Positions 54,607 to 64,000 of a DNA stretch of 64,000 nucleotides are shown piece after piece (position 1 is the stretch's first letter; the number at the start of each line of letters is the position of its first letter). The stretch covers positions 77,381,045-77,445,044 of the forward strand of contig CM066985.1 of assembly GCA_033977485.1 (NCBI GenBank), written 5' to 3'. Below the pieces are notes generated by a model that ran no database searches, had not been told where the DNA came from, and saw only the letters and a program-made list of their open reading frames with translations. Source of the stretch: Hydrangea macrophylla. Taxonomy: Eukaryota > Streptophyta > Magnoliopsida > Cornales > Hydrangeaceae. The position numbers and the translations under genes were made by a program.

Positions 54607-54625
54607 TTTGGCGCCGTCTGTGGGA
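54607..54625 (+). other. Primer binding site of the Tat element
   Basis: TTTGGCGCCGTCTGTGGGA begins one base after the LTR end, identical to the site in the minus-strand relative. Confidence 0.85.
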
Positions 54626-54664
54626 ACGACAAGTTTTTCATCAACAAATCTCTGACTGATCACC

Positions 54665-56445
54665 ATGCCGTCAAAGAAGGGTAAGAAAACTGCCGCTCAA
54701 ACCGGTCAGGAAGATTAAGCCGGTCAGGAGGACTCGCAGCTCGGCCAGCCGACCGCCTCTATGACCTCCGAGCAGGTCACAACTGCTCTCGCATAACTCC
54801 TAGAGGGCCAATGGCGACCCAGCAGCAGATTGAAGCGCTACTGGCCCGGCAAGATGAGCTCCCCCAAATCGAGGAGCAGCCCGGGAAAGGTACGCCCAAC
54901 CGAAAGCCTCTACGGGTCAGACAACATACCCACACTACACCTGCATCCCCCCCGGGTTGGAGACAGCGCGGGGATGACGAATGTAGCCAGGCCCCCAGGT
55001 GAACCCGGTGACAAGCCCGGGCTAATCCGCGCTGGGCGGGAGACGCCAGAGACATCATCAATAGTAGGCATGCTACCAGAAAGGAGGGGCCGGGACATAC
55101 AGCCCGAGAATCGGCTGAGGACCCCTCGGCCAGGAGCTGGAGAGATCTCAGTCACACGACCACCCGGAGCCGGAGCCGGAGCCGGGTCCTGTCCCCAAGG
55201 ACAACACACTTCGAAGAAGAGGCCTCGTCATCTGATCCGACCTACCGCTCGGACATAGAAAGGAAGACCGAGCGAAAATACATGGATGTTCAAATTCAGG
55301 ACTTGTAGAAACAAATCGAGCAACTGAGCCGCAAGCAGCGCCATGATCATACCAACATAAAGACCGAGTTGCCCTACACCGTTCAGGTCACCGGATTCCC
55401 CATCCTGCGGAAGTTTAAGCCATCGCATCTCAACTCTTACGACGGGACAGGAAGCCCAGTGGATCATGTTCGTACCTACAAGGCCCAGATGGCGTTAGTC
55501 ACCACCGTCGACGAGTTACTGTGCCTGGCCTTTTCCAGCACCCTTAACGGGCTAGCCGTACAATGGTTCCACGCTTTCAAACCCCGAACGGTTGACGACT
55601 TCAAAACTCTGAGCAAGCTTTTCATTAGCCAATTCGTAGGGATGCTTGACCGGTCGCAACCAGACACCCAGCTGCTGACCGTCAAGCAACGTAAGGGGCA
55701 ATCCCTAAAGGCCTACGTGGACCATTTCAATTAGCAGAGGCTTCAAATCCACCACTTGAATGAAACTGCTGCTATCATGGCCTTCTGCTCGGGAGTTCAA
55801 CACACTAAAGTTGCTACGTCATTTCATCGTGACCGACCGGCAACCCTGGTAGAACTCTCAGAAAGGGTCGGAGAGTACATTGACACGGAGGAGTTTTCGA
55901 AGTCCAAGCATGCCAGTCTCACGGAGGACGAGTCCCCGAAAGATAAACAGAAACGCGAGGGCACTGAGAAGGGTCCGAAAAAGAAGCCCAGGCAAGATCA
56001 GCAGAGAGGCAGTCGGGATCAGGCCCCGATTACCTTCACGCCACTTTCTCGGCCTATCCACGAGGTCATGGACGCCACTGAGACCCAGAGGCTACTCCAG
56101 CAGCCAGCGAAGCTGAAAAGCCCGCCCGGTAAGAGAAATCGGGATAAGTTTTGCCACTTCCACAAAGACCACGGACATGATACAGAGGATTGCTTTAAGC
56201 TTAAGATTGCCATTGAGAAGCTGATTCAGCAAGGCCACCTAGCTGAGTTCGTGGTGGCAGACAGACGACCTCGGCAAGACACCCGGGCTTCTGAGCAGCC
56301 ACGACCCCTCGGGCAGATCAATGTAATCTCCGGAGGGACTTCGGGCGGAGGGGATTCACAATCGGCCACGAAGAGGCATGCTCGGGTATCCCGATCGGAT
56401 GTCTGGCATGTCCAATCCACCAGCTCCCCCCGACCGACGTGCTAG
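54665..56445 (+). pseudogene. Tat element gag, with stops and frameshifts
   Basis: ATG 54665 encodes MPSKKGKKTAAQTGQED and is stopped by TAA soon after. The frame resumes with shifts. 55369-55734 has GFPILRKFKPSHLNSYDGTG and the Gag core (WFHAFKPRTVDDFKTLSKLF, SQPDTQLLTVKQRKGQSLKA), then a TAG in place of CAG. 55756-56445 carries the Gag tail and a zinc knuckle CHFHKDHGHDTEDC in which the second Cys is His, as I recall for Tat-type Gags. Gag forms the particle and packages RNA; this copy cannot yield a full-length product. Confidence 0.85.
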
Positions 56446-56449
56446 TGTT

Positions 56450-56978
56450 CTCATCTGAGGACATGCTAGGCTTGCACTGCCCTCATGATGATCGGCTGGT
56501 AGTGATGCTCTCCGTAGCAAACTATGTGGTCAAAAGGGTGATGGTGTATACGGGCAGCTCCTCCGATATCATGTTCGTCTCAGCATTCGATCAACTCGGG
56601 ATATCCAGGGATCGGCTCTGACTAGTGGCCACTCCCCTGGTAGGTTTCAACGGGTCTAGCTCACAACCGCTCGGTACCATCGAGCTCCCAGTTCTTATGG
56701 GGACTTACTCCCAACAGACATCTGTACTGGCAAACTTCGTAGTTGTAGAACCCCCGTCCGCGTACAACGTCATCCTCGAGAGACCAACTCTCAACAAAGC
56801 CAAGGCAGTTGTGTTAAAGTATAGCCTGGTGGTCAAGTTTCCAACCCCCCAGGGACCTGGAAGCTTGCTGGGAGATCAAACGACCGCTGGAAGCTGCTAC
56901 GTCAGCTCCCTAGGCGGAGAGGCTGTGACTGAAATGTTGAACATACAGGAAATGGACCCGAGGGACCAAATTGATTGA
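56450..56978 (+). pseudogene. Tat element protease region
   Basis: Contains VYTGSSSDIMFVSAFDQLGI, matching the retropepsin D-(T/G)-G-S-S motif except that the catalytic Asp is Tyr, then a TGA stop, then PVLMGTYSQQTSVLANFVVV and YNVILERPTLNKAKAVV. With Asp gone it should be inactive. Confidence 0.8.
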
Positions 56979-56987
56979 GTAGGTCCG

Positions 56988-57950
56988 ATGGAAGAACTGG
57001 AGCAAGTGGTGCTAGACCTGAAGTTTCCCGACCAGTGCGTTAGCATTGGCGCTTTCTTGGAGCCAGGCCTCAAGGAAAAGTTGATCCGATTCCTGAAGCA
57101 GAGCCAGGATGTCTTCGCCTGGAGCCATGAAGACATGTTTGGGATAGACCCTCGAATCATGTCTCATCGTCTCAACATCAACCCAGACTCCCGGTCGTTC
57201 AAGCAAAAGAGGCAGGGTATGGCGGGCGAAAGGCATGCGGCGGTATGTGAAGAAGTTGAGAAGGTCATGAAGGCGAATTCCATCTGAATGGTCCATTATC
57301 TCGACTGGTTAGCAAACGTGGTTCTGGTCAAGAAATGCATCGGGAAGTGGAGAATGTGTGTGGATTTCACTGACTTAAATAAGGTCTGCCCCAAGGATTG
57401 GTATCCATTGCCCAGGATAGACCTCCTTGTGGACTCCACAGCCGGACATGCACTCCTCTCGTTCATGGACGCTTACTCGCGGTACAATCAAATCAGCATG
57501 TATCTTGGGGACGAAGAGAAGACCTCCTTCATCACGAACCAAGGAACGTATTGCTACAAGGTAATGCCCTTCGGCCTCAAAAATGCCGGGGCAACCTATT
57601 AACGCCTGGTTAATCATATATTCAAAGAACTGACCAGGAAATCCATAGAAGTCTACGTTTACAATCTCTTGGTCAAAAGCCGAGACGAGTCTGACCATCT
57701 TGAACATCTGGCCCAGGCCTTCAACATTTTGAGGAAGTTCAGAATGAGGTTGAACCCGGCCAAGTGCACATTTGGCATCTCATCCGGGAAGTTTCTGGGA
57801 CACCTAGTCAGCAGGCGGGGTATCGAAGTAAACCTCGAGAAAATCCAGGCCATCATAAACATGCGGTCACCCAGGTCAACCAAAGAAGTTCAGAGCTTGG
57901 CCGGGCGGGTCGCAACATTGAACAGATTCGTCTCTGAACAACCGACCGGT
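56988..57950 (+). pseudogene. Tat element reverse transcriptase, active site lost
   Basis: RT blocks in order: NVVLVKKCIGKWRMCVDFTD (57315), YPLPRIDLLVDSTAGHALLS, FMDAYSRYNQISMYLGDEEK, TYCYKVMPFGLKNAGATY then TAA, and HLAQAFNILRKFRMRLNPAK. The Y-V-D-D motif reads VYVYNLLVKS at about 57652-57681: both catalytic Asp residues are replaced. Stops near 57285 and 57601 also break the frame. Confidence 0.85.
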
Positions 57951-57952
57951 GT

Positions 57953-58411
57953 TTGCCATTTTTCAAAATCCTTCGTAAGGCCTTTCGGTGGTCGGAAGAA
58001 TCCGAGGAGGCGTTTCAGGGACTTAAGAAGTACTTAGCATCACCCCCTTTACTCTCAACACCCATGCCAAACGAGGAATTGTTCTTATATTTGGCAGTGT
58101 CACCCTTGGTGGTCAGCTCGGCTCTCATCCGAGAAGAACACAGAATACAATTCCCGGTCTACTACACCAGCCCGGCAATACAAGGCGCGGAAAGCAGATA
58201 CTCTCACATAGAAAAGCTCACTTTTACCCTCATCACTTCTTCCCAAAGACTTCACCCGTATTTCCAGGCCCACTCAATCGTGGTCCTCACAAATCAGCCT
58301 CTCCGCCGGATCTTGAGAAGGCCTGAAACATCCGAAAGGTTTGTCAAGTTGACCTTGGAGTTAGAAGAATTCGACGTAACCTACCGACCCCGCAGGGCAA
58401 TCAAGGGATAG
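57953..58411 (+). pseudogene. Tat element first RNase H domain (gypsy-type)
   Basis: Carries FRWSEESEEAFQGLKKYLAS then PPLLSTPMPNEELFLYLAVS, VYYTSPAIQGAESRYSHIEK and ILRRPETSERFVKLTLELEE, the tether and RNase H region of gypsy elements. The position where RNases H carry the first catalytic Asp (LYLAVS) lacks it, consistent with the degenerate first RNase H known from Tat elements. Ends at a TAG. Confidence 0.8.
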
Positions 58412-58920
58412 GCCATATCAGATTTTCTCATGGAATTCACATACCCAGAAGACCTAGTGGAAGAGCGTGACCCGCCCTACCTACTGCTCAGGCTACAAAA
58501 AGACATCCCAACCTGGATACTTTACGTAGACAGGTCTTCCAACAAGCAAGGTAGCGGGGTGGAGATCATCCTGACTACTCCCGTCGAAATCTAGCTTGAG
58601 TATGCATTGCGGTTTGGGTTCCAGGCCTCTAACAATGAGGCTGAGTACGAAGCCCTATTGGTTGGCTTGCAATTGGCCACATCGATGGGTGCGCGGCAAG
58701 TCCAGGGGTATAGTGACTCCAAACTCGTAGTCAACTAAGTTACCCAGGAGTATGAAACTTGGGAAGACAGCATGGTAGCTTACTTGGCACTTGTCCGAAC
58801 AGTCTCAAAGAAACTAGAAGATTTCCCCATTACACAGATCCCCAGGGAGGAGAATACGAGGGTCGACCGGTTAGCCCACCTTGCCTCGTCTCATCCTCCG
58901 AGTCAGACTTGCCCGAGATA
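58412..58920 (+). pseudogene. Tat element second RNase H domain (archaeal-type)
   Basis: Reads WILYVDRSSNKQGSGVEIIL, then FQASNNEAEYEALLVGLQLA, GYSDSKLVVN then TAA, and REENTRVDRLAHLAS. These are the D, E, D, D blocks of an archaeal/plant-type RNase H (NNEAEYEAL is diagnostic), the second RNase H that defines Tat elements. It contains two in-frame stops (after TPVEI and after LVVN). Confidence 0.85.
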
Positions 58921-59159
58921 AGGATATAATACTTACCCAAGTCTAGTGTGATCAACTTGGAGGGCATGGAGGTAAAATCGGTCGCCTTGGGCCCCAGCTG
59001 GATGGATCCGATCACAATGTTCCTCACGACTGGCATTCTATCAGACACGAAGGAAGAAGCCCGCCGGATAAAGTACCGAGCGGCCAGATATCACCTCGTT
59101 GATGGTATCCTTTACAAAAGGGGATTCTCTATCCTATATCTCCACTGTGTCCACCCCGC

Positions 59160-60254
59160 ATAGGTCCATGTAATATTACATGAAATCCATGAAAGTGTTT
59201 GTGGTAACCACATAGGAGGTCGGGCACTCTCCCGAAAAGCCTTGCTATAGGGCTATTACTGGCCGACAATGGCTCGGGACTCCCAGGAGTATGTCAGACG
59301 GTGTGACAAGTGCCAAAGATACTCCCCCATGATCAAACTCCCGGGAAAACTCCAAACACCCATCTTTAGCCCCCGGCCATTCGCTCAATGGGGTATCGAC
59401 ATCGTTGGTTTCCTCCCGATCGGAAAAGGGCAAGTTAAGTTCGTTGTTATCGCCGTCTACTACTTCACCAAGTGGGCGGAGGCCGAACCCTTAGCAACAA
59501 TCAGAGAGAAAAAGATGGAAGTTTCCTCGAGAAAAGCATCCTCTGCAGGTTCGGCATTCCCCGGGTTCTGGCCAGCGATAACGGTAGACAGTTTGATACC
59601 CTGGTCTTCAGGCAATTCTGCATGGAGTACAGGATATCCAATCACTACTCTTCACCCGAGCACCTTCAAGCCAATGGTCAAGTCGAGGTGACAAACCGAA
59701 CTATTCTGCATTCAATCAAGACCAGGCTCAAAAACGCCAAGGGGCTTTGGGCAGAGAAATTGCCGACCCTTCTGTGGGCCTACCGCAGTACCCCCCGGGC
59801 GGCAACGGGCGAGACACCATTCTTACTAACCTATGGCTTTGAGGCGGTAGTCCTCACAGAGCTCGGGTTACCTACGTACCAAGTGGCAAATTTTAGCGAG
59901 CAGAGCAATGAAGGCGCCCTCAGAGCAGAACTCGACTTGGTGGAAAAAAAAAGATACCGGGCACATCTAAAAGTGGTAGCTTACAAGCAGAGAGTTTCCC
60001 GGTACTTCAATAGCAAAGTCAAGCACTGGAGTTTCCAGGTCGAGGATCTCGTTCTAAAGGCGGTAAACCAATCTACCAAAATCCCGAGCAATGAGAAGTT
60101 GGGGCCAAACTGGGAAGGACCATATCAAGTTATGCGGGTTAACCGTCCGGGCACCTATTGGTTACAAACTCAGATGGGCATAATCTTCCTCACCTTTGGC
60201 ATGTTCAACACCTCGGAAAGTATTTTCAGTAATGCTCAGCCACGAATGGGTTAG
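59160..60254 (+). pseudogene. Tat element integrase
   Basis: The HHCC module is HEIHESVCGNH ... CDKCQRYSP (59170-59330, with a TAG at about 59250). The core has WGIDIVGFLPIGKGQVKFVV (first Asp), a frameshift near 59500, then FGIPRVLASDNGRQFDTLVF (second Asp) and HLQANGQVEVTNRTILHSIK (Glu). The C-terminal part ends EKLGPNWEGPYQVMRVNRPG. No chromodomain. The frame from 59472 to 60254 is intact and the DDE residues are all present, so this is the best preserved domain of the element. Confidence 0.88.
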
Positions 60255-60360
60255 TACTGGTTAGGAAATTTTGTAGCTCTACTTGAGCAGTTATTATAAA
60301 TTTTCGAAGAAAATAAAGGTTTTCTGTTTTAACTACAAGCAATGATCCCGACCGGTGTTC

Positions 60361-60455
60361 CACAAAAAGACCTCGTGTCAAACCACGAGGTACAAAAAGC
60401 CCTCGGGATCACACCCGAGGCACAAAAGACCTCGGGCTAAACCCCAAGGCACCGG
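60361..60455 (+). repeat. Three tandem stem-loop units of about 31 nt
   Basis: CAAAAAGACCTCGTGTCAAA-CCACGAGGTA, CAAAAAGCCCTCGGGATCAC-ACCCGAGGCA and CAAAAGACCTCGGGCTAAAC-CCCAAGGCA follow one another. In each the CCTCG(T/G)G and C(A/C)CGAGG arms can pair around a short loop. They lie just downstream of the integrase stop, in the 3' untranslated region of the element. Confidence 0.7.
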
Positions 60456-61029
60456 CTTTGCTTAGGCCCAACCAACGATGGGGGCCAATCCCCCTAGGTG
60501 GCTGATGATAGCAAGCCTCAAAGGACCCTACAACCATCCACGTTTCAGGTCAGTTCCCTATTGTCACTCCCTCTATACACCCGCCCTAGCAAAAGCTTGG
60601 GGGGCAGGGGAAATACCAGGTTGAATAGGAAATCACACCGGGTACTAACAGGACTTGGAATCCTAGAATACCTAACATTCCTAAGTACCTACAGTACCCA
60701 GAGAAACCGCCCGGGTAGTAAATAGCTCACAAGCCTACTCTATACCTGAGCGGGACCTACATAACAGGTCCCTGAAAGACCAAGTATTCTCTACCGGTTA
60801 TAGTCCTAAATCTTTTGCTAAGGCAGGATTTCAGAATAACTAACAACCGATCGGGAATGGCAATCACAAACAGGCATGCAAGTACAAAATAATAAACAGT
60901 TAGTGCAAAGGATGGCCTCGATGGACCTTTTCTTAAATTATAAACAAAAAGTTGTACATTGGCTGGGGGTAGTTGTAGTAGCCTCTCAAAAAAAAAAAAA
61001 CAACCAACAACAAAAATAGCAAAAACCCT
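60456..61029 (+). other. Non-coding spacer 3' of pol
   Basis: Spacer between the sense pol and the end of the antisense gene. No ORF with recognisable homology. Confidence 0.5.
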
Positions 61030-63060
61030 AGGATAAGCCGCTAGACATCGGCAATGTCCACATCATCACCGGCCGGTGCATCATCATCAGCAACAGCGGT
61101 CCCCTCATCGTTCTGAGCTAGCTCCTTCCAGAAGTCAGAGTCGACCCAGAAGTACCCGAAGAGGCCCAGTCCAGATGGTTCGAGGCGGCCCAAGCGGGTA
61201 GATCGTCATAGCCCTTGAGGAATCCAGCCTCGAATTCTTCCTCAGCTTCCTTGGCCTCGGCGTCCCGAGTAGCAGTGACCTCAGCTAGGGTCGCCGTCAG
61301 AACTTTGGCCTACTTCTCGGTGGCTGCCCTCCCAGCCACTGCAGCCACAACCCTAGCCTCCGAGGCCTTCCGAGCAGCCCGCTCGGTGGAGATGGTATCT
61401 CGGGCCTCCTCCAGCTCAAGGGCCAGAGCCCTAGACTTCTCATCCGCTACGGAAAGGGTGAACCCAGCTGCTTCCCGAGCTGCCTTCTCCGCTGTCAGGG
61501 TGGCCTCAGCAGCAACCGATTTATCAGCTATCCCAGATAGAGTAGCCTCAACCCCCACCAACAAATAGTCCACCTGCAGAATAAGGTCATAAGTATAAGT
61601 TTCCCGGACGGAAAAGATAAAATAAGGATGTGTAAAAAGCAATTTACCATGTGACTGACGCTGTAAAGCCAGTCGACCAAGGCCTCGGGGCCCAGCAGAG
61701 AACATTTGTCAACTTAACTCTGCAGCAGCCCAGGCCGGACTCTACCTTTGACAGCGTCCGCCGTCGGCATTGCAGACAGCTCCGTGCGAGGTCCCGAGAG
61801 CGCTGGCTCGTCCAAGGTCGGGAACGATACCCCGGCCGGTGCAACGGTGGGGGGGCAACTTCGGTGGCACGACGATAGTCACCCCGGGGGTTGAGGTTCT
61901 GACCGTTTCCTTGCCAGCCTGGACATCGATCCCCCGGGATATCCTCTTCAGTTTCTGGCCTTCGATGGGATCCTGCTTCTTACGCTTCTGGCCCGCCCGG
62001 GTCAACAACTCCTCCTCCTTCTACTTCAGAGCCGCTACATCTTTAGAGGCCATCTCTATAAGACCAGTAAGGACACATCAGTACAAATAATAAAGCAATA
62101 AGGGGGTAGACAAAAGAGCTTACCGGGAATGATCGTAGGGAATATAGGAGCTTGGAAGGGGTACTTGGGCTCGTAGGAAATCTTTGGACTCCCCGTTCGG
62201 GTCAGCAGCTTGTTAGCGTCGGTCAGATCCTTAACCAAAGATAGTATCCTCGCCTCATACTCATCAGAAAGACTGGGCAGGTCAATTGATCCCCCTGCAA
62301 AAAAAAAACAAAAATGATATGGCGGCTTACTCCTCGGTTAGTTTGGCGATAGCGACAAGGTGAATGAAAAACAAGAAAGGAAACGACGGCTTACTCCTTA
62401 ATTCCCCCACCCAGGAGATCCTCAATTGTATGCCCGGTGCCTCTTCACAGAACCCGAGGGTGGAGACCTGGAAGAATTTCTTCTTCCATCCCTTATTGTT
62501 GCTCGGGCAGTTTACTATTATTTTCCTCCCCTGTCGGGCCCCTAGCGAGAAGAAGCCGACCTCCTTGTGCACCTTGAATGGCCGGTGGTCCCAGAAGAAC
62601 TCCTGCAAGTGCAGGGTAAGTTCATACCCAAGGACTTGGGGCCATAGGGAGATGGCCCCCATCAGGAATCTCCAACCGTTCAGAACAAGTTGGTCGGGGG
62701 CGATTCGAAGGTAAATAAGCGCATCCCCGACAGTGGGGTGCAGAGGAAGACGAAGGCCCGCCATAAGGGCGTCCTTGAATAAGGTGATGAATCCTGATTC
62801 GTGTACGTGAGCCCCGCCGTCATGAATTTCCAAGGAAAAGGGGCCAGGAGTGTCGTATTTTTCCCTGATCCGGATCAAATCAGGGGTACATAAGGTACTA
62901 ACGGTAGAATCGCAGGCGAAGACAACGCCAGGACTGTTTGGTATCGATCCTTCATCACCTGACCCCGGGACATTGAGGCAACAAGGGCATCCTGAGGTGT
63001 CTCACTAGCAGGCTCCCGGGCTGGAATCCTCCCCTCGTTGTGCTGGTCAGAGGGGGTCAA
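61030..63060 (-). pseudogene. Antisense gene of the Tat element (putative gypsy-type transposon protein)
   Basis: On the minus strand, ATG 63060 gives MTPSDQHNEGRIPAREPASE. After a frame change, 62327-62930 encodes STLCTPDLIRIREKYD, then LMAGLRLPLHPTVGDALIYL then RIAPDQLVLNGWRFLMGAIS, the conserved block of the putative gypsy-type transposon domain (Pfam Transposase_28, PF04195, from memory). Downstream pieces (61310-61705 and on to about 61030) are Ala/Glu-rich with a predicted coiled coil (ARKASEARVVAAVAGRAATE) and a FLKGYDDLPAWAASNHLDW tail. Introns or frameshifts separate the pieces and I cannot decide which. Such antisense ORFs are known from Tat-group elements; their function is unknown. 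Confidence 0.75.
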
Positions 63061-63615
63061 GGAAGAGGGGTCTAGACTCGTGCTCGGCGTCCCTGACCGT
63101 GACTACTAGTCTTCAGAACTAGAAAACGAGTTGAATCCAGAATGACACATTATTAAGTTCCCTACGGAGAGGCTGGGAAGCAGTTGGCAACCTAGGTAAG
63201 GGTCAGGAACCCCAAGCCTTAGGTACAAATGGGGTAGAGTCACAAATCTAAAGGGTAAGGTATATAAGGTCCTCACAATCAGGTAACACTCGTTCAGAAC
63301 TAACCTAGGACAACCTGATCGGTTCAGCCTACTCATTACACCTCCTACTCTAATCAAGAAGATGAACTTGAGAAAAAAGAAATCCCACTCCCGGTTGAAC
63401 CCCAAAGGATTCGTTCTATCCAGCCTCACTTCCGAAAGAAAGCAAAAGAAAGGGGAGAAGGAAGAATACAACAAAGGGAAACTAGGAAGCAAAGACTTAT
63501 ATGAATCAGCGCAGAAAAGGGGCTCAGGAAACGTGACTAGGAACTTTGGCTCTCAAAACCGCTCGGTAATCTCTACTTCTTGGCAGTAGTAACTAACGAA
63601 ATGAGCAAGTGTTCC

Positions 63616-63622
63616 TTATATA
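63616..63622 (-). promoter_or_regulatory. TATA box for the antisense gene
   Basis: The minus strand reads CCTATATAAGGAACAC, a strong plant TATA box, about 550 bp upstream of the antisense ATG at 63060. The interval includes a possible 5' leader with splice-like sites. No competing ORF lies between. Confidence 0.55.
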
Positions 63623-64000
63623 GGAGGCACGGACAGCCAAGATTAGATTGGAACCAACGACCAAGGAGCTTTCCCGCCAAAACCGACCGACACATGTCCC
63701 CTCGGGCACATGAAGTATCGCCTCAAAAGGCACGCGCATTAAATGCATGACGTGACGGCCCAGTTACCACGCAACTGTTCAGTTATTCCCATGACGACCT
63801 CGTTGGTTTCTCACCAGGCCAATTGTTCCTTGAAACGTGGCAGACGTCAGCTCCGGGCCCACATGATCACCGCTCGATCTAGAGCCCGACTAACCAACAT
63901 GACCGATTTTGCCCCGATGAAGTCCCGACCTCCGTCCTGGATGGTTTTTCGAAAGCAGTACTAATTTTCAAAATCTCATCTAATGGACCATCACATCAGT
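63623..64000 (+). other. Element 3' region at the window end, no LTR seen
   Basis: GC-richer sequence upstream of the antisense promoter. No TGATA LTR start or polypurine tract is recognised before the window ends. Confidence 0.5.

Larger units (their letters stand above)
53970..64000 (+). mobile_element. Tat-lineage Ty3/gypsy retrotransposon, 3' end outside the window
   Basis: Order: 5' LTR, PBS, gag, protease, RT, RNase H, a second (archaeal-type) RNase H, integrase, then about 3.7 kb of 3' region carrying an antisense gene. A dual RNase H and an antisense ORF in a long 3' region are marks of the plant Tat group (Ogre/Retand relatives). The element is degenerate, with many in-frame stops and altered catalytic residues. 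No 3' LTR is seen by 64000. It is related to the minus-strand fragment at 7289-8770. Confidence 0.9.

Noticed and set aside
61215..61568. Plus-strand Ala/Ser-rich 117-codon ORF
   Set aside because: It is the antisense shadow of the coiled-coil part of the minus-strand Tat-associated gene.

Overview
This is plant nuclear DNA, most likely from an eudicot. The evidence is a single-exon subtilisin-like protease gene of the plant SBT type, a plant-type small secreted cysteine-rich peptide gene, and dense nested plant transposable elements: Ty3/gypsy of the Tekay/Del and Tat types, Ty1/copia, Helitron, hAT, PIF/Harbinger, a Mutator-like element and a tRNA-derived SINE. I see no rRNA, no convincing tRNA gene and nothing bacterial. 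All assignments come from reading the sequence and its six-frame translations; no database search was run.

Layout. 1-8770: nested Ty3/gypsy remains on the minus strand. A Tekay/Del-like element (2.6-kb LTR 4686-7288, PBS 4667-4678, decayed gag-pol 1114-4486) sits inside the gag of a Tat-like element (gag 7289-8077, LTR 8141-8770). Its integrase end is cut off by an array of the 18-bp palindrome TAACGGATATATCCGTTA. 8771-11855: AT-rich DNA with tandem repeats. 11856-14717: an SBT subtilase pseudogene, broken by a Trp-to-stop change and by a 550-bp hAT element next to the catalytic-Ser motif. 17125-29062: one copia element (copia-2) whose 3' LTR was split by an 8-kb copia element (copia-1) with TSD TTATC. 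29111-30343: a solo LTR, a hAT MITE and a Harbinger MITE, each with a clear target-site duplication.

30754-42840: the best candidate host gene is a two-exon small secreted cysteine-rich peptide. The signal-peptide exon is 30754-30832 and the cysteine exon starts at 41067, which implies an intron of about 10.2 kb. That intron holds an inverted Helitron dimer (31897-35166, itself carrying a hAT MITE), a Harbinger MITE containing a SINE, a TA-flanked MITE and more Helitron ends. A 1.4-kb PIF/Harbinger element (41247-42663) has inserted into the last codons and replaced the native C-terminus.

43422-53756: a 10.3-kb Mutator-like composite with a perfect 9-bp TSD (ATTGTAATA) and near-identical ends. 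It contains six copies of a terminal module and three minisatellite arrays built on AGTTGCTCC, with no recognisable transposase. 53970-64000: a Tat-lineage Ty3/gypsy element (LTR, PBS, gag, protease, RT, RNase H, a second archaeal-type RNase H, integrase) plus an antisense gene of the putative gypsy-type transposon class. It has several catalytic substitutions and stops, and its 3' LTR lies beyond the window.

The region is therefore mostly transposon strata around one dead protease gene and one possibly live peptide gene. Target-site duplications and nesting give a relative chronology: copia-2 before copia-1; Harbinger MITE before SINE; Helitron dimer before its central hAT MITE; Tat-like element before Tekay-like insertion.
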